Shown here one piece after another: positions 32,349 to 45,800 of a stretch of 64,000 bases of DNA. Where the stretch lies: NCBI GenBank assembly GCA_905178155.1, contig CAJINV010000002.1:3107515-3171514 (forward strand), written 5' to 3'. The notes under the pieces were generated by a model. That model made no database searches and was not told the origin of the DNA. It saw only the letters and a program-made list of their open reading frames with translations. Numbering within the stretch: position 1 is the stretch's first letter; every line of letters begins with the position of its first letter. The DNA is from Amoebophrya sp. A120 (Eukaryota; Sar; Dinophyceae; Syndiniales; Amoebophryaceae). The position numbers were made by a program, and so were the translations under genes.

Positions 32349-34458
32349 TGCTACCGGATGAAGCTTTTCACGCGGCCTATCGTTCGAGAAGGCGATGAAA
32401 TAATAGGTCTCGCGAGAGAACTCATCTGAAAATGAAAAATGTATCTATACTAAAATCTTCTTCAAAACGCATCAACCTGAAACTACTTTACGCATCTTCT
32501 TCAACAAGTACACGTAATTATATCGTATAGGATCATTTACAGCTTATCCATTGTTTCCTACTAGTAAATCTTGCAACTGATACTATTTTCAGTACCCTTT
32601 GATAGGGTATTGAAACTCGTCCTACTTCTGAACAAATCTAGCAAAAGGTACTGCACTAGCGATATGCTGCTATACTGCTTAAATAAACTTGGCAAAACTT
32701 CATACAATTTCGAGGATATTCATATTAGAAACTAGTACTCTGGCACGTGTTTGATATCCTCAAAGCTTGTCCTGTCAGTGTGGCGCAACAAGAGACGAGC
32801 GCCTTCAACTGTATGATTGAACTACCGGCGAATCACGAGAAGACACCGAATCGCCTCGGCCGTGCTTTCGAACTAAACAGTATCAAGAAAAGACTATGTA
32901 CATAAACGGAAAGCGAAAGCTTCGAATCGAACCGATCGGGGGCAGCTCATGCCTTGCAGACTTGCTACAATCTTCCGCTTTGGGAATCGGGGTGATGCTA
33001 CTGGGACAAGGAAATCAAAGCCACTTCCTCGTACACTCGTCCTGGAAAGCAAGTTATCACTCGGCAGGCCGTTCGTGGGGTTTATAGCCTGAAGATCGTG
33101 CTGTGAGAGTGAATTCGTTGTAGCTGCCGCGAGTGCAGGAGCTCCTGAGCGGAAGAGACATATTTGAATGGTTGCTTGGCGTGAGCTCTTGACGTCTTGT
33201 ACTAATATTGCCATTCCTTGCTGGCCCATATAATATTTCCCTGTCAGAACTAGTAGGTCTAGGTAGAGGTCGTACTAAGTAGTTGTGTGTATCAAAGGAA
33301 ATCACTCGGACGAACGAGGACAAGGCTGGTGTCAAGAACAGAAGGCCCAGGCCGCTAGAACAAGTAGTAGGTACAAAAAAATGCTCAACTCCGTAATCAG
33401 TAGCGGGGTGAATTCCCTTTCCGCTGCTCTCACCGGGCAATCGTCTATATCCCCGTTGAAACTGAAATTCTAGTTCCGCGATTCGGAGTTGCCATCCATT
33501 GTTCGGTGTAGAAGTTGTTAGTTTGTTCTTGCTCATGTTAGATTCTGATAGAGGCCCTTTTGCATTCCTTGTGTGTCGAGACTAACAGCCTCCTTTCTTT
33601 TAGCCACCTGGAGTGGCTTAGTCAGGTCGTGTCGTGGGCCTATTTCCGGGGAGGTTTTCTTTTCAACTTTGCCCCCTACAAATGGCCCGCTTTTGACCGC
33701 CCTGAAGTGGCGATGTCAGGTCGTGATTTGGGTACGATTTCGTGCTGAAATTTATTGCTCTTTTTCACGAACGCAACCAGCCAGGAGTGGTCCAGCTCTC
33801 AGTACCTCAAAAAAAACTGCTTCTTGATTTTGCTTGTAATAAAAATAAAATTTTAAAATTTCGCGGATTTGGTAAGCTTTAAATGAGCCAATGGAGCAAG
33901 AGAAATGGTGTGACTCGCCCTGCTTAAAGACAAAAAGCAACACGATGTTGACGCACCCTCCGATAAAGATGAAGCTTCAAAGTTTCGCTGATTTGCTATT
34001 GCAATAAAAATAAAATTTTAAAATTTCGCGGATTTGGCTAAGCCATAAAAATAAAATTTTAAAATTTCGCGGATTTGGGATCATCTGTATTGGTGACAAG
34101 TCGTCGCCAGACCACGACGCTTGTAGGACCGCTTCGGATGTATCAGTTTCGTTCGAAAACCATTCTAGCTTTGTCGTTTGGTTTTTGAGCTCAATAAAAA
34201 TAAAATTTTCAAATTTCGCGGATTTGTCATCGTGTCTATTGGCGACAAGTCGTCGCCAGACCACGACGCTTCAATCGCTTCGGATGTATCAGTTTCGTTC
34301 GAAAACCATTCTACCTCAGTCGTTTTGGTTTTTGAACTCAATAAAAATAAAATTTTGAAATTTCGCGGATTTCCGCGAAGTTTGAAACTTTCGTGAACAG
34401 CAATTGGTCGATGTTACAGTATTATCGTGTCCTTATTTCGATCGAAAACCGACGGGAA
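32349..34458. other. Intergenic stretch with AT-rich repeats
   Basis: About 2.1 kb. The first 1.4 kb shows no gene. The last 600 bp holds the repeats listed separately, ending just before the ATG8 gene. Confidence 0.55.
33839..34375 (+). repeat. Five copies of an AT-rich 33-bp unit, the last two in a 144-bp tandem repeat
   Basis: The unit runs AATAAAAATAAAATTTTAAA then ATTTCGCGGATTTG. Copies begin near 33839, 34003, 34045, 34193 and 34340. The last two belong to a larger direct repeat (about 34087-34231 and 34232-34375) that includes CGACAAGTCGTCGCCAGACC. The array ends about 85 bp upstream of the ATG8 start. Confidence 0.8.
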
Positions 34459-35291
34459 ATGAAGAAAAAAAGCAGTGTGGTGGAAGTATGTATTCAGTAT
34501 GAGTTTGTACGACGTACCACGACCCAGATCTCCATCATATCAACGAACTTTTTTGATCTGAAGCAACTCCAACTCCGGGGAACAGAATTTCAAATTTTTC
34601 CTACCCATAATCCTCCACTTCCTCCCGACAGCAGCGAGCCAGCGTGAACAGCCACTTTTTCGAGTCGAAGCAGGAAAATCAACGGAACAAGGAGAAATTT
34701 GAGGAAGTCGCTTCGGATGAGGAACAATTACAGTGGGAGCACGAAGATGAAGTCGAAGAGTTTAACAACAACCATCCCGACTCCAAACCCATCCCCTTCG
34801 ACTACGAAAGAGAAGTCTCGGAGGATTTGCGAAAGCAGGAATCCGCAAAAATCCTCGAGAAATTTCCCACCCGCGTCCCCCTGATTTGCGAAAAGCACCC
34901 AACCAACGGGAAGTTTTTGCCGACACTGAAAAGGAAGAAATTTCTAGTGCCGGAAGTGATGACGCTGGCGCAGTTTTCGCTGTTGTTGAAGCAGCAAATG
35001 GACTCGGAGGCGCAGGAGGAAGCGGACGCAGGAGGGGGAAGGAGCAGTGCTATTGCAAGATCACCCGCCGGCGGCGGTTCTTGTCAACCGGATCACCAAG
35101 CCGCAGTGCAGCAACCCAGGCGCCGCCGGTCGGTCAAGAACACGGCGCTGTATTTCCTCTTGAAAAACCGGCAAGCGCCGATGTTGAGCCACGAATTGAA
35201 GCAGTTATATGGGAAGAACGTAAGTGAGGACGGGTTTCTCTACCTGCACTTGTGCGAAGAGGCGGTTTTTGGTGCTGGGGGTGGTGTGTGA
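34459..35291 (+). CDS. ATG8: ATG8-family ubiquitin-like protein with internal insertion
   Basis: Exons 34459-34485 and 34632-35291 give 228 residues; intron 34486-34631 is GT-AG (donor GTATGT). ATG8 is conjugated to phosphatidylethanolamine on autophagosomal, and in some alveolates plastid, membranes. Family features seen: KFPTRVPLICEKH, LKRKKFLVPEVMTLAQF, ALYFLLKN, and SEDGFLYLHLCEEAVFG. The C-terminus is FGAGGGV, so Gly is followed by further residues and ATG4-type trimming would be needed. Typical members are near 120 residues. The extra length is an acidic N-terminal extension of about 70 residues and an insertion of about 45 (DSEAQEEADAGGG to PRRRRSV) where the family normally has the short KLSPEKA-type loop. 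No element inside. The two-exon start is inferred: the main exon has no in-frame ATG. Confidence 0.87.
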
Positions 35292-36126
35292 AGCGCTGCA
35301 GCTTTGGTCTACAAAGTCGAAAATACGTATACGAGTTTTTGAAAGAATGAATTCAGATTGAATTGCAGGCAAGATGAACATCAGTATTTGTGTGCCACCT
35401 CTCCGAGAATTTTTTAGTCTGCTACTACGCCTAGTATCTACGGTCGTTTTTACGTCGTCTTCTGGAGGTGCCTTGTTTCCTACTCCAAGATATTGCGCAT
35501 GATGTGCCCTTTCGTCCTCGTTTCAGATTGTTTAACAGGTTCCAGTCTTCGTGCAGCTCTACGGCATCTTGTTCTCTTCGTGTTGTTGTATATTCGATTG
35601 TGATCATTTTGTTGCTAGATAAAAGTAAGTAGACTGATCCGCTACTTGATGTTGTTGACACTTTTTTACATGTACACCACCACCTGATTCCATTTCTTCA
35701 GCAGCAAAAATCACACAGTTTCTGTTTCAAACACAAGAGCTGCGGCTGCGGCATGCTTCTTGTTGGAACGCAACAAGGCAGATGTTTTGTTCCGCCTCTG
35801 GTAGTTTTTTTTGCAAGTTCGCAAGACCGTGCAGGAGGACACGCGGGCTTTTTCTTTCGAAAGCTGCTGATTCATGCAGCCACTGCAGGAGCGGGGGGTG
35901 GGTAAAAATGACAACCGAGGTTCCTTTTTTGATTAAGGAGTGGGAGAATAGGGAAAGGGATCTTCGTGATATATTTTTTGGCGATTTATTTGAGGCCGCG
36001 AAGATGGCAAGTATTTTCTGGTCGCTTGAATCGAGTGTAGATACGACCAAGAATTTGATCACTTCCTCTCATCGCATGCGCAGCAAGTAAGTGTGAAAAA
36101 CTTTCTACTAAAGTTGCAAACACAAC
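35292..36126. other. Intergenic stretch
   Basis: About 0.8 kb between ATG8 and the EF-hand gene. Short ORFs on both strands overlap each other and look like chance. Confidence 0.55.
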
Positions 36127-39100
36127 ATGGCCGCTCCCGCTGCTACCTCGCTGACTCTTTTGGAAGACGTGTCCTCGCCTTGGGACAGTTTTCCAGTGAG
36201 GAAAAGTGAGACTCTGAAAGAAGTGCCGGCCACAAGCGGTAGCAACATGCAAGACAGCACGACAGGACCAAGAGCTACACCTTCACGCTGCAGCGACATA
36301 AACGCGGACGCAGTAAATGTAAAAGTAGACGCCGTGGCACAAGAGCCCCCCCGGCTACTGACCGACCTCCAACTGGCCCAGTACCTTGTGGACTCGCAAA
36401 TCTGTGCAAACTTGCAACATCAACGTCAAACGACGGTGGAGGTGGTGTTTGAGAGTAGAAGTGCGTCGTGTCCTGTCCGACGTGAAGAAGAAGATGCTCT
36501 TGCAACAACCTCCAAAACAGGTACTAGTAAAAATACAACTGGCGCCACATCACAGCCGCTGCGAATTGTGAAGAAGAGCAGCGCAACTGCAACTGCAACA
36601 GAAGACGGTGGACAAGGGGAACAAGATATTAGCTCGTTTTCTGAACTAGCCAGCCTGAGTGTCCACGTGTGCCAAGCGGCGGTGGAGGAAGGGATGCAAA
36701 CAAGCGATAACGACGATCCGTCGGAAAGAAGCTGGCATGAGGAAACTACATCAGACCACGTTGAGGAACATCAAGAACTACATCCTACTTGTGTTGCAGC
36801 ACAGCATGACAACCCGAATAATTTACTTGCTGAGCAGCATGACAAAAACGACCGCGACCCAGCGACGGACGACGACCTAAACGACGCCGAGCTCGATGTC
36901 GCTCAGGACGACGACGATAGCAGCAGCGTGACCTTTTCGGTCGCGGAATTTGATGTCATGCAGAAGGACAAGCCGCAGTCAGGAACAGCAGGCTTGCGAA
37001 CTGCAGAGTCCGCGCATAAACAGGCAAATCGTCATCCATCTCCGAAGACATCATCTTCGAGGCCGACGCCGGTCGTTGTAAACAAAAATCGCATGATGCG
37101 AACCAGACCCGCGACAGCCGGGGCGACTGCAACAGCTGCGACCCCCGTCCGCCCTCTGACCGCGGGGGGAACCAGACAACGGCCACAGCAGCAGGCGGAG
37201 CATAACTTTCTCACTTCCGGTTGTTCCACGGTTCTTGGCAGCAGTTGTGGAGAATATCAAAATTCGAGAACGCCTGCTCCGGGAGTGACAGTGAACTCGA
37301 CATCAAAGACGGCAAAGAAATCCTTCCTGGAGAAAACGCCGTGGTTCTTCGAAAGTCAAAACGACGCGTCTACTGCCCACGACCTCCAAGTAGGACCACT
37401 ACAACAGCAGGCCGCGAACTACGACAGCCACATACCGTTCCAAAAACGCAAAGAAGCCTTGGAATGGGATTTCAACTCGACATTGAAAAAGCTCCGAGAC
37501 CTCTCTGGACAGGGGAAGAGACCGCAGATTCAGGAGTTTTTGGACATTGTGGACTCCGGGATTGTGTTCGACCGGTATGGGAATTTGAACACGACGGGGG
37601 CTCATCTTTCCACTTCTCCAAACAACACCGGCACGACGGGAAACTGGCACTCCATCTTCTCCACCTCCGCGCAAGACGTCGGAGCAGGTTGGAGAAATAA
37701 GCAAAACTACAGCTCCCGACCAAACACGGCTTCTGGCGCTGGGACTGCAGCTTCTGATACACGCAAGAACTGCAGCCGACCTGCTAGTCGGAGCGGTGGG
37801 AGAACGAAGAAAAGTTCTTACCAACACCGTCAGGTCCCGGGTGATGTTGCAAATGATGAAAGAGGAGGCGTTCTTGCAGGTGAGCAGCAGAATGTGAATG
37901 TCACCACGATAGACCCGCACGACGTTGACAACGCCACTCCCTCTCCGCAGAAGAAAAAACAATTTTACGATACCAAGCGGCCCAAATCTTCCGGGCAGTA
38001 TGGCGGTCGAGGCAGTAGTACGACCAGCCGCCCGACCACGCCCCGCCCCGCGCCAATCATAAACCCGTTTACAGTGACCTTGCAGCCCAAGCCGCCGGCG
38101 GGTGGAGTGGGTGGCGCTGGTCGAACTAGAAGCAGCAACACCACCAGGCCGGTTTCCGCCCGTCCCGGTGCTCAGCACAATCTAAACCTGGCAGGCGGGC
38201 GGGTGAATGTCAGCACGAGACCGAAGTCTGCGGCGCCGGGCAGAAGCACGACAATTCAGTTGAATGTCAACAAAATGAAGAGCGGGAATACGGGGGTGCC
38301 TGTAGCTAGTGTTTTGGCACCAGATGCCGGTCCTGCAGAAGATCACAGTAACAGCAAGAATGCCGGCGTGGAGAAGTCAACGCGGCCAACGACCTTGAAA
38401 CCAAAACTTCCAGGTCAACATCAAGGTCGAGCTACTACAGCGGCAATTTCTACAGCTACAAAAGATGTTGAAAATAAAGAAACCAAACAAAATAACTCCC
38501 CCCTCTTCCCACCCGTCCTGCCTCAACAACAGACTGAGTCGACTTCTTCCCTGCAATTCACCGAGATTGACAACCAAGTCTCGCCGAAAGCCTGGAAAAC
38601 GCAGATGCGGAAAAACAAGAAGGAGTTCTGCCAAAGGTGGAAACGAGAGCAGGAGACGCAGGAATTTGAGTTGAAGCAGGCGTTCGAGAAAATTGAGGAG
38701 GAGTGCCAGATATCCTGTGCAAAAGTATCGTACTGCTCGTAGTAATTGCAGCCATGCAGTACAAATCTTTGTCTTAAGGGAAATCTGCATTACAAATTTT
38801 CGTTGTCACGCTGAGGATATTTGTATTGCTATTCCTACTAGTACGATGCTTTTGCAGTTCATACCAGAACACGGATCTGATGCACCCGAAAATGAAAGAA
38901 GCGAAGGAGATTTTGAAAAGGGAAGTATCCCCGGAGTCTTTCCGCTACGGAAGATATTGGGAATACGATGCGGACGAAGCGTTTATTTTGCAGGAACAAA
39001 AAGAGGAAGAAGAGCGGAAGCTGAAAATCGAACAGGAGTTAATGGCTGGAACTTGTTCTAGTGGGGGTAGACGGAGGGGAAGTGACTTGAAAAGGAAAAC

Positions 39101-41518
39101 AACAACGTCGAATTTAATATCGGGGCAGAACATCAAAAGTGGGACTGCTGTAGCAGCAGGTTCTTCCGGCGGCGCAACCGGAACGACTGCAGGTACTTTC
39201 AATGCGGCAACACCAATGCACCAGACGGGAGCAGCTCCGGGAAGCACAACTCACACGAATCCCTCTTCGCCGATGTCAGTCTTCGCCGGCTCTCCGAAAA
39301 CTGGAAAGAACACGACCACGGTAACAACATCAGCCGAAGCCGCAGCTCTCTCTTCAACCAGTAAACTGAAAAAGCGGATGAAAAAGAAAGTAGAAGCGAA
39401 ATCTGCGAACGCCTCGCCCGCGAAGGGAGGCTGCACGACAAGTGCTGGACATAGTCAAATAACGCAGCAAGATGTTGGTGCCGCTGGTGGCGTTGATAGA
39501 AGCAAGAAGGAGAAGAAAAACGAAAAAGGATCGACGTGTAACACAACTGGTCCACCAACTACGAAAGCTGCAACTAAGAAACCCGATGCAGCTTCATCTA
39601 CAACTAATCCCGCAAACGACCCGCCTTTACTCTTCTCCGCTTTTCTCGACCAAGAGCTCACAACCGAGGATAAAGAGATCCGCGCTCTAGCGAAGCGGAC
39701 GAACATCCCGGTGTTATCCTGTGAGAGGATCAAACAGGTTTTCGACCTCTACGACGAAGATGAGTCTGGGAAGATGGAGTACCCAGAATTCGAAAAAGTG
39801 TTTCTCCAGCTGTTAGGAATCGCCCCTCCCTCCCCAATCGTCCAAGATGAGGACCAAAACGTATCCGATTCCGATTTTTTCTCCTCCGAAGAGGATGAAG
39901 AGACCCGGCAGAAGCGGAAGCAGATTTTATCCCGGCAGAGCAGTAAAGAGAACGAACAGCGGAGGATGACCAGACAGCGGTTGTTTTCCTCATTGGGGCT
40001 GGGGCCGGGCATGTTCCAGGAGAAGTTGGAATTGAAAAACTTGGAGTACAAACACATACTGGGAGCAGCCGCGACGGGAACAAGCAGCAATAGTGCGAAA
40101 AAACCGCATGACAAGTCGTCTTCTTCACCGACAAACACCAACACACATCTTACCAAAAGCCACGTGAACAGCATGATTCCGCCGACACGGGTGAAATCTT
40201 TTTGGTTAGACGTCGACCGAGATAACTCGGGCGAGATTGAATTCGAGGAATTCTTGATCTGGTTTTACCACACTTTTGAACTCCCAACCAGGTCGGAAGA
40301 AGACCTCCGGTTCGAACGCATGAATGAAACCGCGAAGCAGTTGTCACCGGGGAACCGGGGGTTGTCGAAAAAGGAGGTGAATCGGTTACGGGAGAAACGG
40401 GAAGAGGATTTAGTGGTGCGGAAATTGTTGTTCGGACCTGGGTTTGACGGCGGTGGTGGAGCAACAGGGGGAATTAGCTTGGAGGAACAAGAAGGAACAC
40501 TTCAAACTTCTGATGCAAAACATCAACAAGCAGCGAAAAATACTAAGATCACGACCCACAACAAGCTCCCGATCCGAACGTTAGATGACGATGAATCCTT
40601 CTACCCGCCACCCTTTGTTTACAAGCCCGAGCTCTGTGAACGGCCGAACTCCGCGGTGCCTGGGGGGAGTAGAGCGAGGCGGATGCCGCGGACGTCTATG
40701 AATTCCACAACGAACGACACCGGTGTCCACTTCGTCCCGGATCACGTGCACGAAATGCAGATGAGTTTGCCACCACGGCCGGCTACCGCAGGTGGGGGAT
40801 CCAGAGTGCGAAACCGTTCGGGACTCGCGGGGGAGGGTACTAGAAACCAGCAATTTAATATCCCGATGAACAAGCAGGACCTGTTTTCCACGACCGAGAA
40901 CCAGCCACCGCGGTCCCTCACTCCCCAGGAACTCTTCTACTCGGTCGCCATCGGCGGGCGGGGGCGATCCGGGCTAGTCCGGGAGCAGATTATGCGGGGC
41001 GGGCAGTTTTATCAAATGCAAAAATGTCTGGGTCTGGAACCTTGCTCGACTTGTCATGCAGGTTTTCCATGATCCATATGATCTGTAATGGAGGACCTAG
41101 CATGACAGGTTCCGCGAGATCACTATCATGCCTATCCTGCATGAGAAACTGCCTCTCAACTTGATCAAAAGTTGGCAGCATTTGGTAATCATGCAACACA
41201 GATTTTTGCGCGATTCAGATTTAGCATGACAAGTTCCAACTTCCAGACCCAGACAGTTTTGCAGTGCATAAGTTTAAGAAAAATTCGGAACTCGATTCGG
41301 AATTTCAGCAGTGGAAGATGGAAAACTGCCCCTGGCACAACGAAGAGAAGGATCGAAAGGCGAATTTCCTAGTGCAGAAAAACCAACAGATTGCGAACGC
41401 GAAGCGGAATAGACATTCGGTCAGCCCAGGGTCGCCGAAGGTTTTGAACGCACTCTCTCTGCGAGGCGGAACTCACGGTGGAGCTATGGCGGCGACGGCA
41501 TTTGTGGCCAGGAGCTGA
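36127..41518 (+). CDS. Large EF-hand protein with RPxTA repeats
   Basis: Spliced 4968 nt, 1655 residues, after removal of two elements; otherwise uninterrupted. Two EF-hands are clear in the third quarter: FDLYDEDESGKMEYPEFEKV and LDVDRDNSGEIEFEEFLIWF, both with a full 12-residue calcium loop (Asp 1, 3, Ser 5, Gly 6, Glu 12). The first half is disordered and contains many RPxTA-like motifs (RPATAG, RPLTAG, RPTTPRPAP, RPVSA), a pattern I associate with axonemal and basal-body proteins. The second half is charged and helical around KRRMRKNKKEF-type segments. A calcium-responsive cytoskeletal or flagellar protein is the best guess. ATG at 36127 (AACATGGCC) is well placed; stop TGA 41516-41518. 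Confidence 0.88.
38711..38863. mobile_element. Introner element, family IE-2
   Basis: 153 bp, starts TATCCTGTGCAAAAGTATCG, ends TTTTGCAGTTCATA. Direct repeat CCAGA at 38706-38710 and 38864-38868. Excision joins EECQNTDLMHP. Confidence 0.94.
41010..41270. mobile_element. Introner element, family IE-1
   Basis: 261 bp. Direct repeat AGTTT at 41005-41009 and 41271-41275. Excision joins GGQFKKNS near the C-terminus of the EF-hand protein. Confidence 0.93.
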
Positions 41519-42807
41519 TCAGGTTCAAAAGCTTAGCGTAATTGAGGAACAAAGGATGAATATGAAAGGTGGAACTGGCGAGTACTAGTAGTAGCAAGTC
41601 ATTCTGTGGCAGCTCGAATAGGAATATAGTAGTACCAGATTCGTTTTCGCATGAAGAACCAGAAACAGTCGCATTAGTTAATTTAGTTTAGTAAAATTTG
41701 TCAGCTTCAGATACCTAAGTTCAGATTGAAGACCGTTTAGTTCTCTACACGCAGTACAACACGATAAGGTGAAGCGAGCACATGAGCAGTAAGAGAAACC
41801 GAAGAAAAATCGTATAGCATGATTTTGCAAAGAAAGACCACTTCACGAAGCAAGACGAGCTAAAAGCACTACATAAAAACGAAGGAATATCAAGATCGAG
41901 TGGTGATCATTATCGGTAGCATAGCCTCATTGCTGTACAATGCACGGTCCGGAAACTGCCCTGCTTTTCAAGACCTATTTTGCTATTAAAGTTGATGAAA
42001 GACATAGACAACACTTGTTGCTCCAAGTTCGCAGTCATTTTCTACTTGTGCGTGGTCCTATTGTTCCTCTAAGAACCGCGGCAAAAAATCGTACGACCAC
42101 GGCGCTGCAATAAGAACGAAGCACATCACTTGAGAGCCCCCGAAGAACAAACATCTCGGTTGTTTTTTTTCATGCACGACGTCAGCGCAGTCTTCACCCT
42201 GAGAGAGCAACGAAATGACGAAGCGCAGACACTGTTTTCGGTCATCGTGATGAATACAACAGCTCTAAGAAGCGGAAGCCGATGGAATGGTGATGTCGGT
42301 CGTTTTTTTCTGGTGAGCCTGAGCCTGAGCTCGAGTGCACGTGTTGAAATTGGAATTCAAAAAAATTTTCGGTTTCTCGTGTCTGTAATGGCCATAATAA
42401 GGTCGTGTCGTACGTACAAGCAAATGCGAACGTTATTATATCACAATACGTCCAAGAACTAGAACTACACGTCGTTTTTTTCGTCACGTACAAATATGCG
42501 TACTACTATGTTGTTGGAACGTTCTATCGCTGAACCATCTTCCACTACTCCACAGGATTCTGAAGAGCAGCTACACAGGCACACTTCCCCGTGCTCTTGT
42601 GTAGTTTAGCTTCTTGTTGTCCTCTCCCGCCTATAATAAGTAGTACTTATTACAGGATTTTACCTCGTCTGCAGTAGCAGATTATACCTACAAGAGCATC
42701 CTGTGCAGGATATCATAATTTTCAACAAGCTTATTGCAGCTTAGTTGCAGAAGTTTGAATCTTGGTTTCGCACACGAACCCCCTACTGACAAACCTAACT
42801 CGACAAG
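41519..42807. other. Intergenic stretch
   Basis: About 1.3 kb without a convincing gene. No repeats that match other parts of the window were noticed. Confidence 0.55.
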
Positions 42808-45800
42808 ATGGCGACCAAGTTGGGTGCGATCGCTGAGTTGACTCACGATGACAAGAAGGAGATCGTGAAGCAGATGTTGGACGATGACGACGAGGACGAC
42901 GTATTGATTTTGATTTTGTTTGCTCGTATGCATGACAAATCATGGCTTTCATGTACGGCTCCGCATGAGAAATCGAAATGTGAAAATGTAAATTGTACAA
43001 CTACATCGCCTCTGTCATGCCAAAACCACAATAAAAACTACAGGAACCGTCCGACTACGATTCCGATGCGGATGGCGTCCTGCCGCCCTCCAAGCCGGTC
43101 CCAGCGTCCCACTGGGTGAAGGGAGCTCTTTATGAAATGCAAAAATGTCTGGGTCTGGAAGGATGCAACTTGTGATGCTGAATTTGGATTGCTACAAAAA
43201 TCTGTATTGCGTGAACAGCAAAAGAGGTCCAGTTTTTGCCACGGCGAGAGGGTATTTCTCATGCGGTATAGGCATCAGGAAGCCCTCACAAAATGAAAAT
43301 CTGTGATGCTGAGGCATGCATCACAGACATCATGAGTCATGCAAAATGTACATGACAAACCTTGCATCCTTCCAGACCCAGACACTTTTGCACTTGATAC
43401 GCTTGTCCGCGAGACAATGGAAGCCGTGGAACAGATGGCCAAGGATGGACAGCTGGTGAAGGAGACGGACAACCGAGGCAAATCGAAGATGAGCTTCATT
43501 GCACCGGTATAGAACTTGTACGCGTTTTTTGTCATGCATGTTGAAACCGCAGAATAGGTGGCACTTGTCATGACAGGATAGCATGCTAGCTATCCTGCTC
43601 GCAAGAAATCGAACAGCAACTCCTCAACATCAATTACAATTTCTCATACACAAAAACAAACAGGACGGGAGCAAGGAGTTGGTCGGCAAGGTGGCTCGGG
43701 AGCAAGGCCAGAAGTCCATGGCGTTGAAGTCCATGATGACCAGCAAGATCGGCTCCGGCGGCGGCGCTGGCTGGGCGAAGGGATCCATGATTCTCGCCGG
43801 TGCGTACAAAGGTGCGGATAAGCCGTCTGACGCGACCTTCAACCACAAGCGGTCTTTATGGATTGCAAAAATGTCTGGGTCTGGAAGGTTGTAACTTGTG
43901 ATGCTGTCTTCGGATTCGAAAAACATCTGTATTGCATGAGGAGCAAAAGGAGTCCAGCTTGTTCTACACGGCGAGGGCGTTTCTCATGCAGATAAGGCAT
44001 CAGGATTCCCTCTAAAAATCTGTTGTGCCTGCCTTTTCGCGCGCCAGCCCCTTTTGCTTCTACTGCTACAGCTCGTCTTACGAAAGGCCTTAGAATTTAT
44101 TCCCATACATATTTAGATTTACAAGCGCTTAAGTAGCAGTACTAAGTTTTCCGATTTACTTACTTTTTCAGTAGAAGTTTACGTTGCGCAGTATTAGCAT
44201 TCATATATCAGTTTTAGTAGGCCTCTGAACGGCAAAGGGACGAACAGCCCGTAGACCTCCGATGTGATGCCAGGTTATGCATTACAGACAACATGGGTCA
44301 TGGAATATCTGCATGACAAATCTACAAATCTTCCAGACCCAGACATTTTTGCATTTGATAGTCTTCCATTGGCTGGGGTGACCCGACCACGTCGAGCTTA
44401 ATGAAGATGGCGCTGGACCCGACGAAAGTATATTAATGGGCTAGAATTTGATAAACTGATCTAGAACTAGATATCAATGCCTGACCATGCATGAGAAACC
44501 GTGATGTTTTTACGCATCTCGCATGACAAATCCATGAAACACTAAACCCTCACCCTGAACACGAAAAAACACCACAGCCCATCCCTCACCTGCACAAGGG
44601 TGCGGACGTGAAGGTCGCTTTGGTTGGTGACCTCGGTACCAAGTGTGTCTCGCACTTGCCGCGACGGTGGCACGAGGCGGCTTTGTCGGTGCGGGACACG
44701 ATTTACGACCCCGATTTCTACGATGATGGCACCTACGGCCCGCTCTACATCCGGTATTATAATAGTGCTTTTTCTTGCAGTCTGTGCATGAGTAGAAAAT
44801 GTAGCTGTCATGCCGAAAGATGCAACACAAATAAGAACCGGAAGAACCTGCCTGTCTGCAGAACAAGTCTCATACATTCTGTCATGCTAAAAAACTATTA
44901 CAACAACCATTACAGTAACTGCATCCACTCGTCCCTGACCTACAACAAACACGACGGTACCGGAGGGTTAGAAGGCGCCACCATGCGCTTCCGCCCGGAG
45001 AGATCCGACGCGCACAACCGGGCGTGTGACCACGTGCACAAGAGAATCGAGACCCTCGTGAAGAACAAGCATCCCTGGATTTCCTTCGCGGACGCGTTTG
45101 CACTCGCCGCGTACGTCGTGATTGAGGTGTCCGGCGGGCCGATCATCCCGCTGAGCGTCGGCAGGAGAGACAGCGACGGTAAGGTGTTTGAGGGAACCAA
45201 TATCGAGCGGAAACCGGTCATGCCGGGGAGATTGCCCATGCCGGAACAAGGTATGATTTTTCGATTTGTATTGCGTTTTTTGGTTGAAAGCTTGACTTTG
45301 CCATGCATGATCTGCACCGAAATGGAGATGACTACAGTTTTCGCATGTAATATCGATACAACTCTGTGTTTGTCATCATGCAAAAATACAATAAAAACTT
45401 CAGGTATCCACGACGAGGAGCAAGAATTACTGGCTATTGCCGACCAGATGCGCCGCATCTTTCTCGATCGCGCGGGCGTTACCGAGCAGCAGATGGTGTG
45501 CTTAATTCTCGGCGGTCACTCCTACGGGCGCTGCCACCAGCATATCTCCGGCTACGCGGGCCCCTGGCAGCACAACCCGGGAAGGTTTAACAATATGATG
45601 GCGTGGAATCTGCTGAATCACGAGTGGAAACTGGTCGATAAGACGATGGAGGACTGCAGTGGAGATTTGATCACCGGTCTGAAGCCGAGAGGTATTGATT
45701 CATATTTTTGTGTTACATGGAATTTTCGCATAACAACAAAGACGAAGAGTTTGTGATGCGTTGTAACCCTAACCTACATGGATGACCATTAGCAAATGAG

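Noticed and set aside
36127-38742. ORFs on the - strand opposite the EF-hand gene, for example 37399-38178
   Set aside because: They lie inside a much longer + frame with clear EF-hands and are shadows of it.
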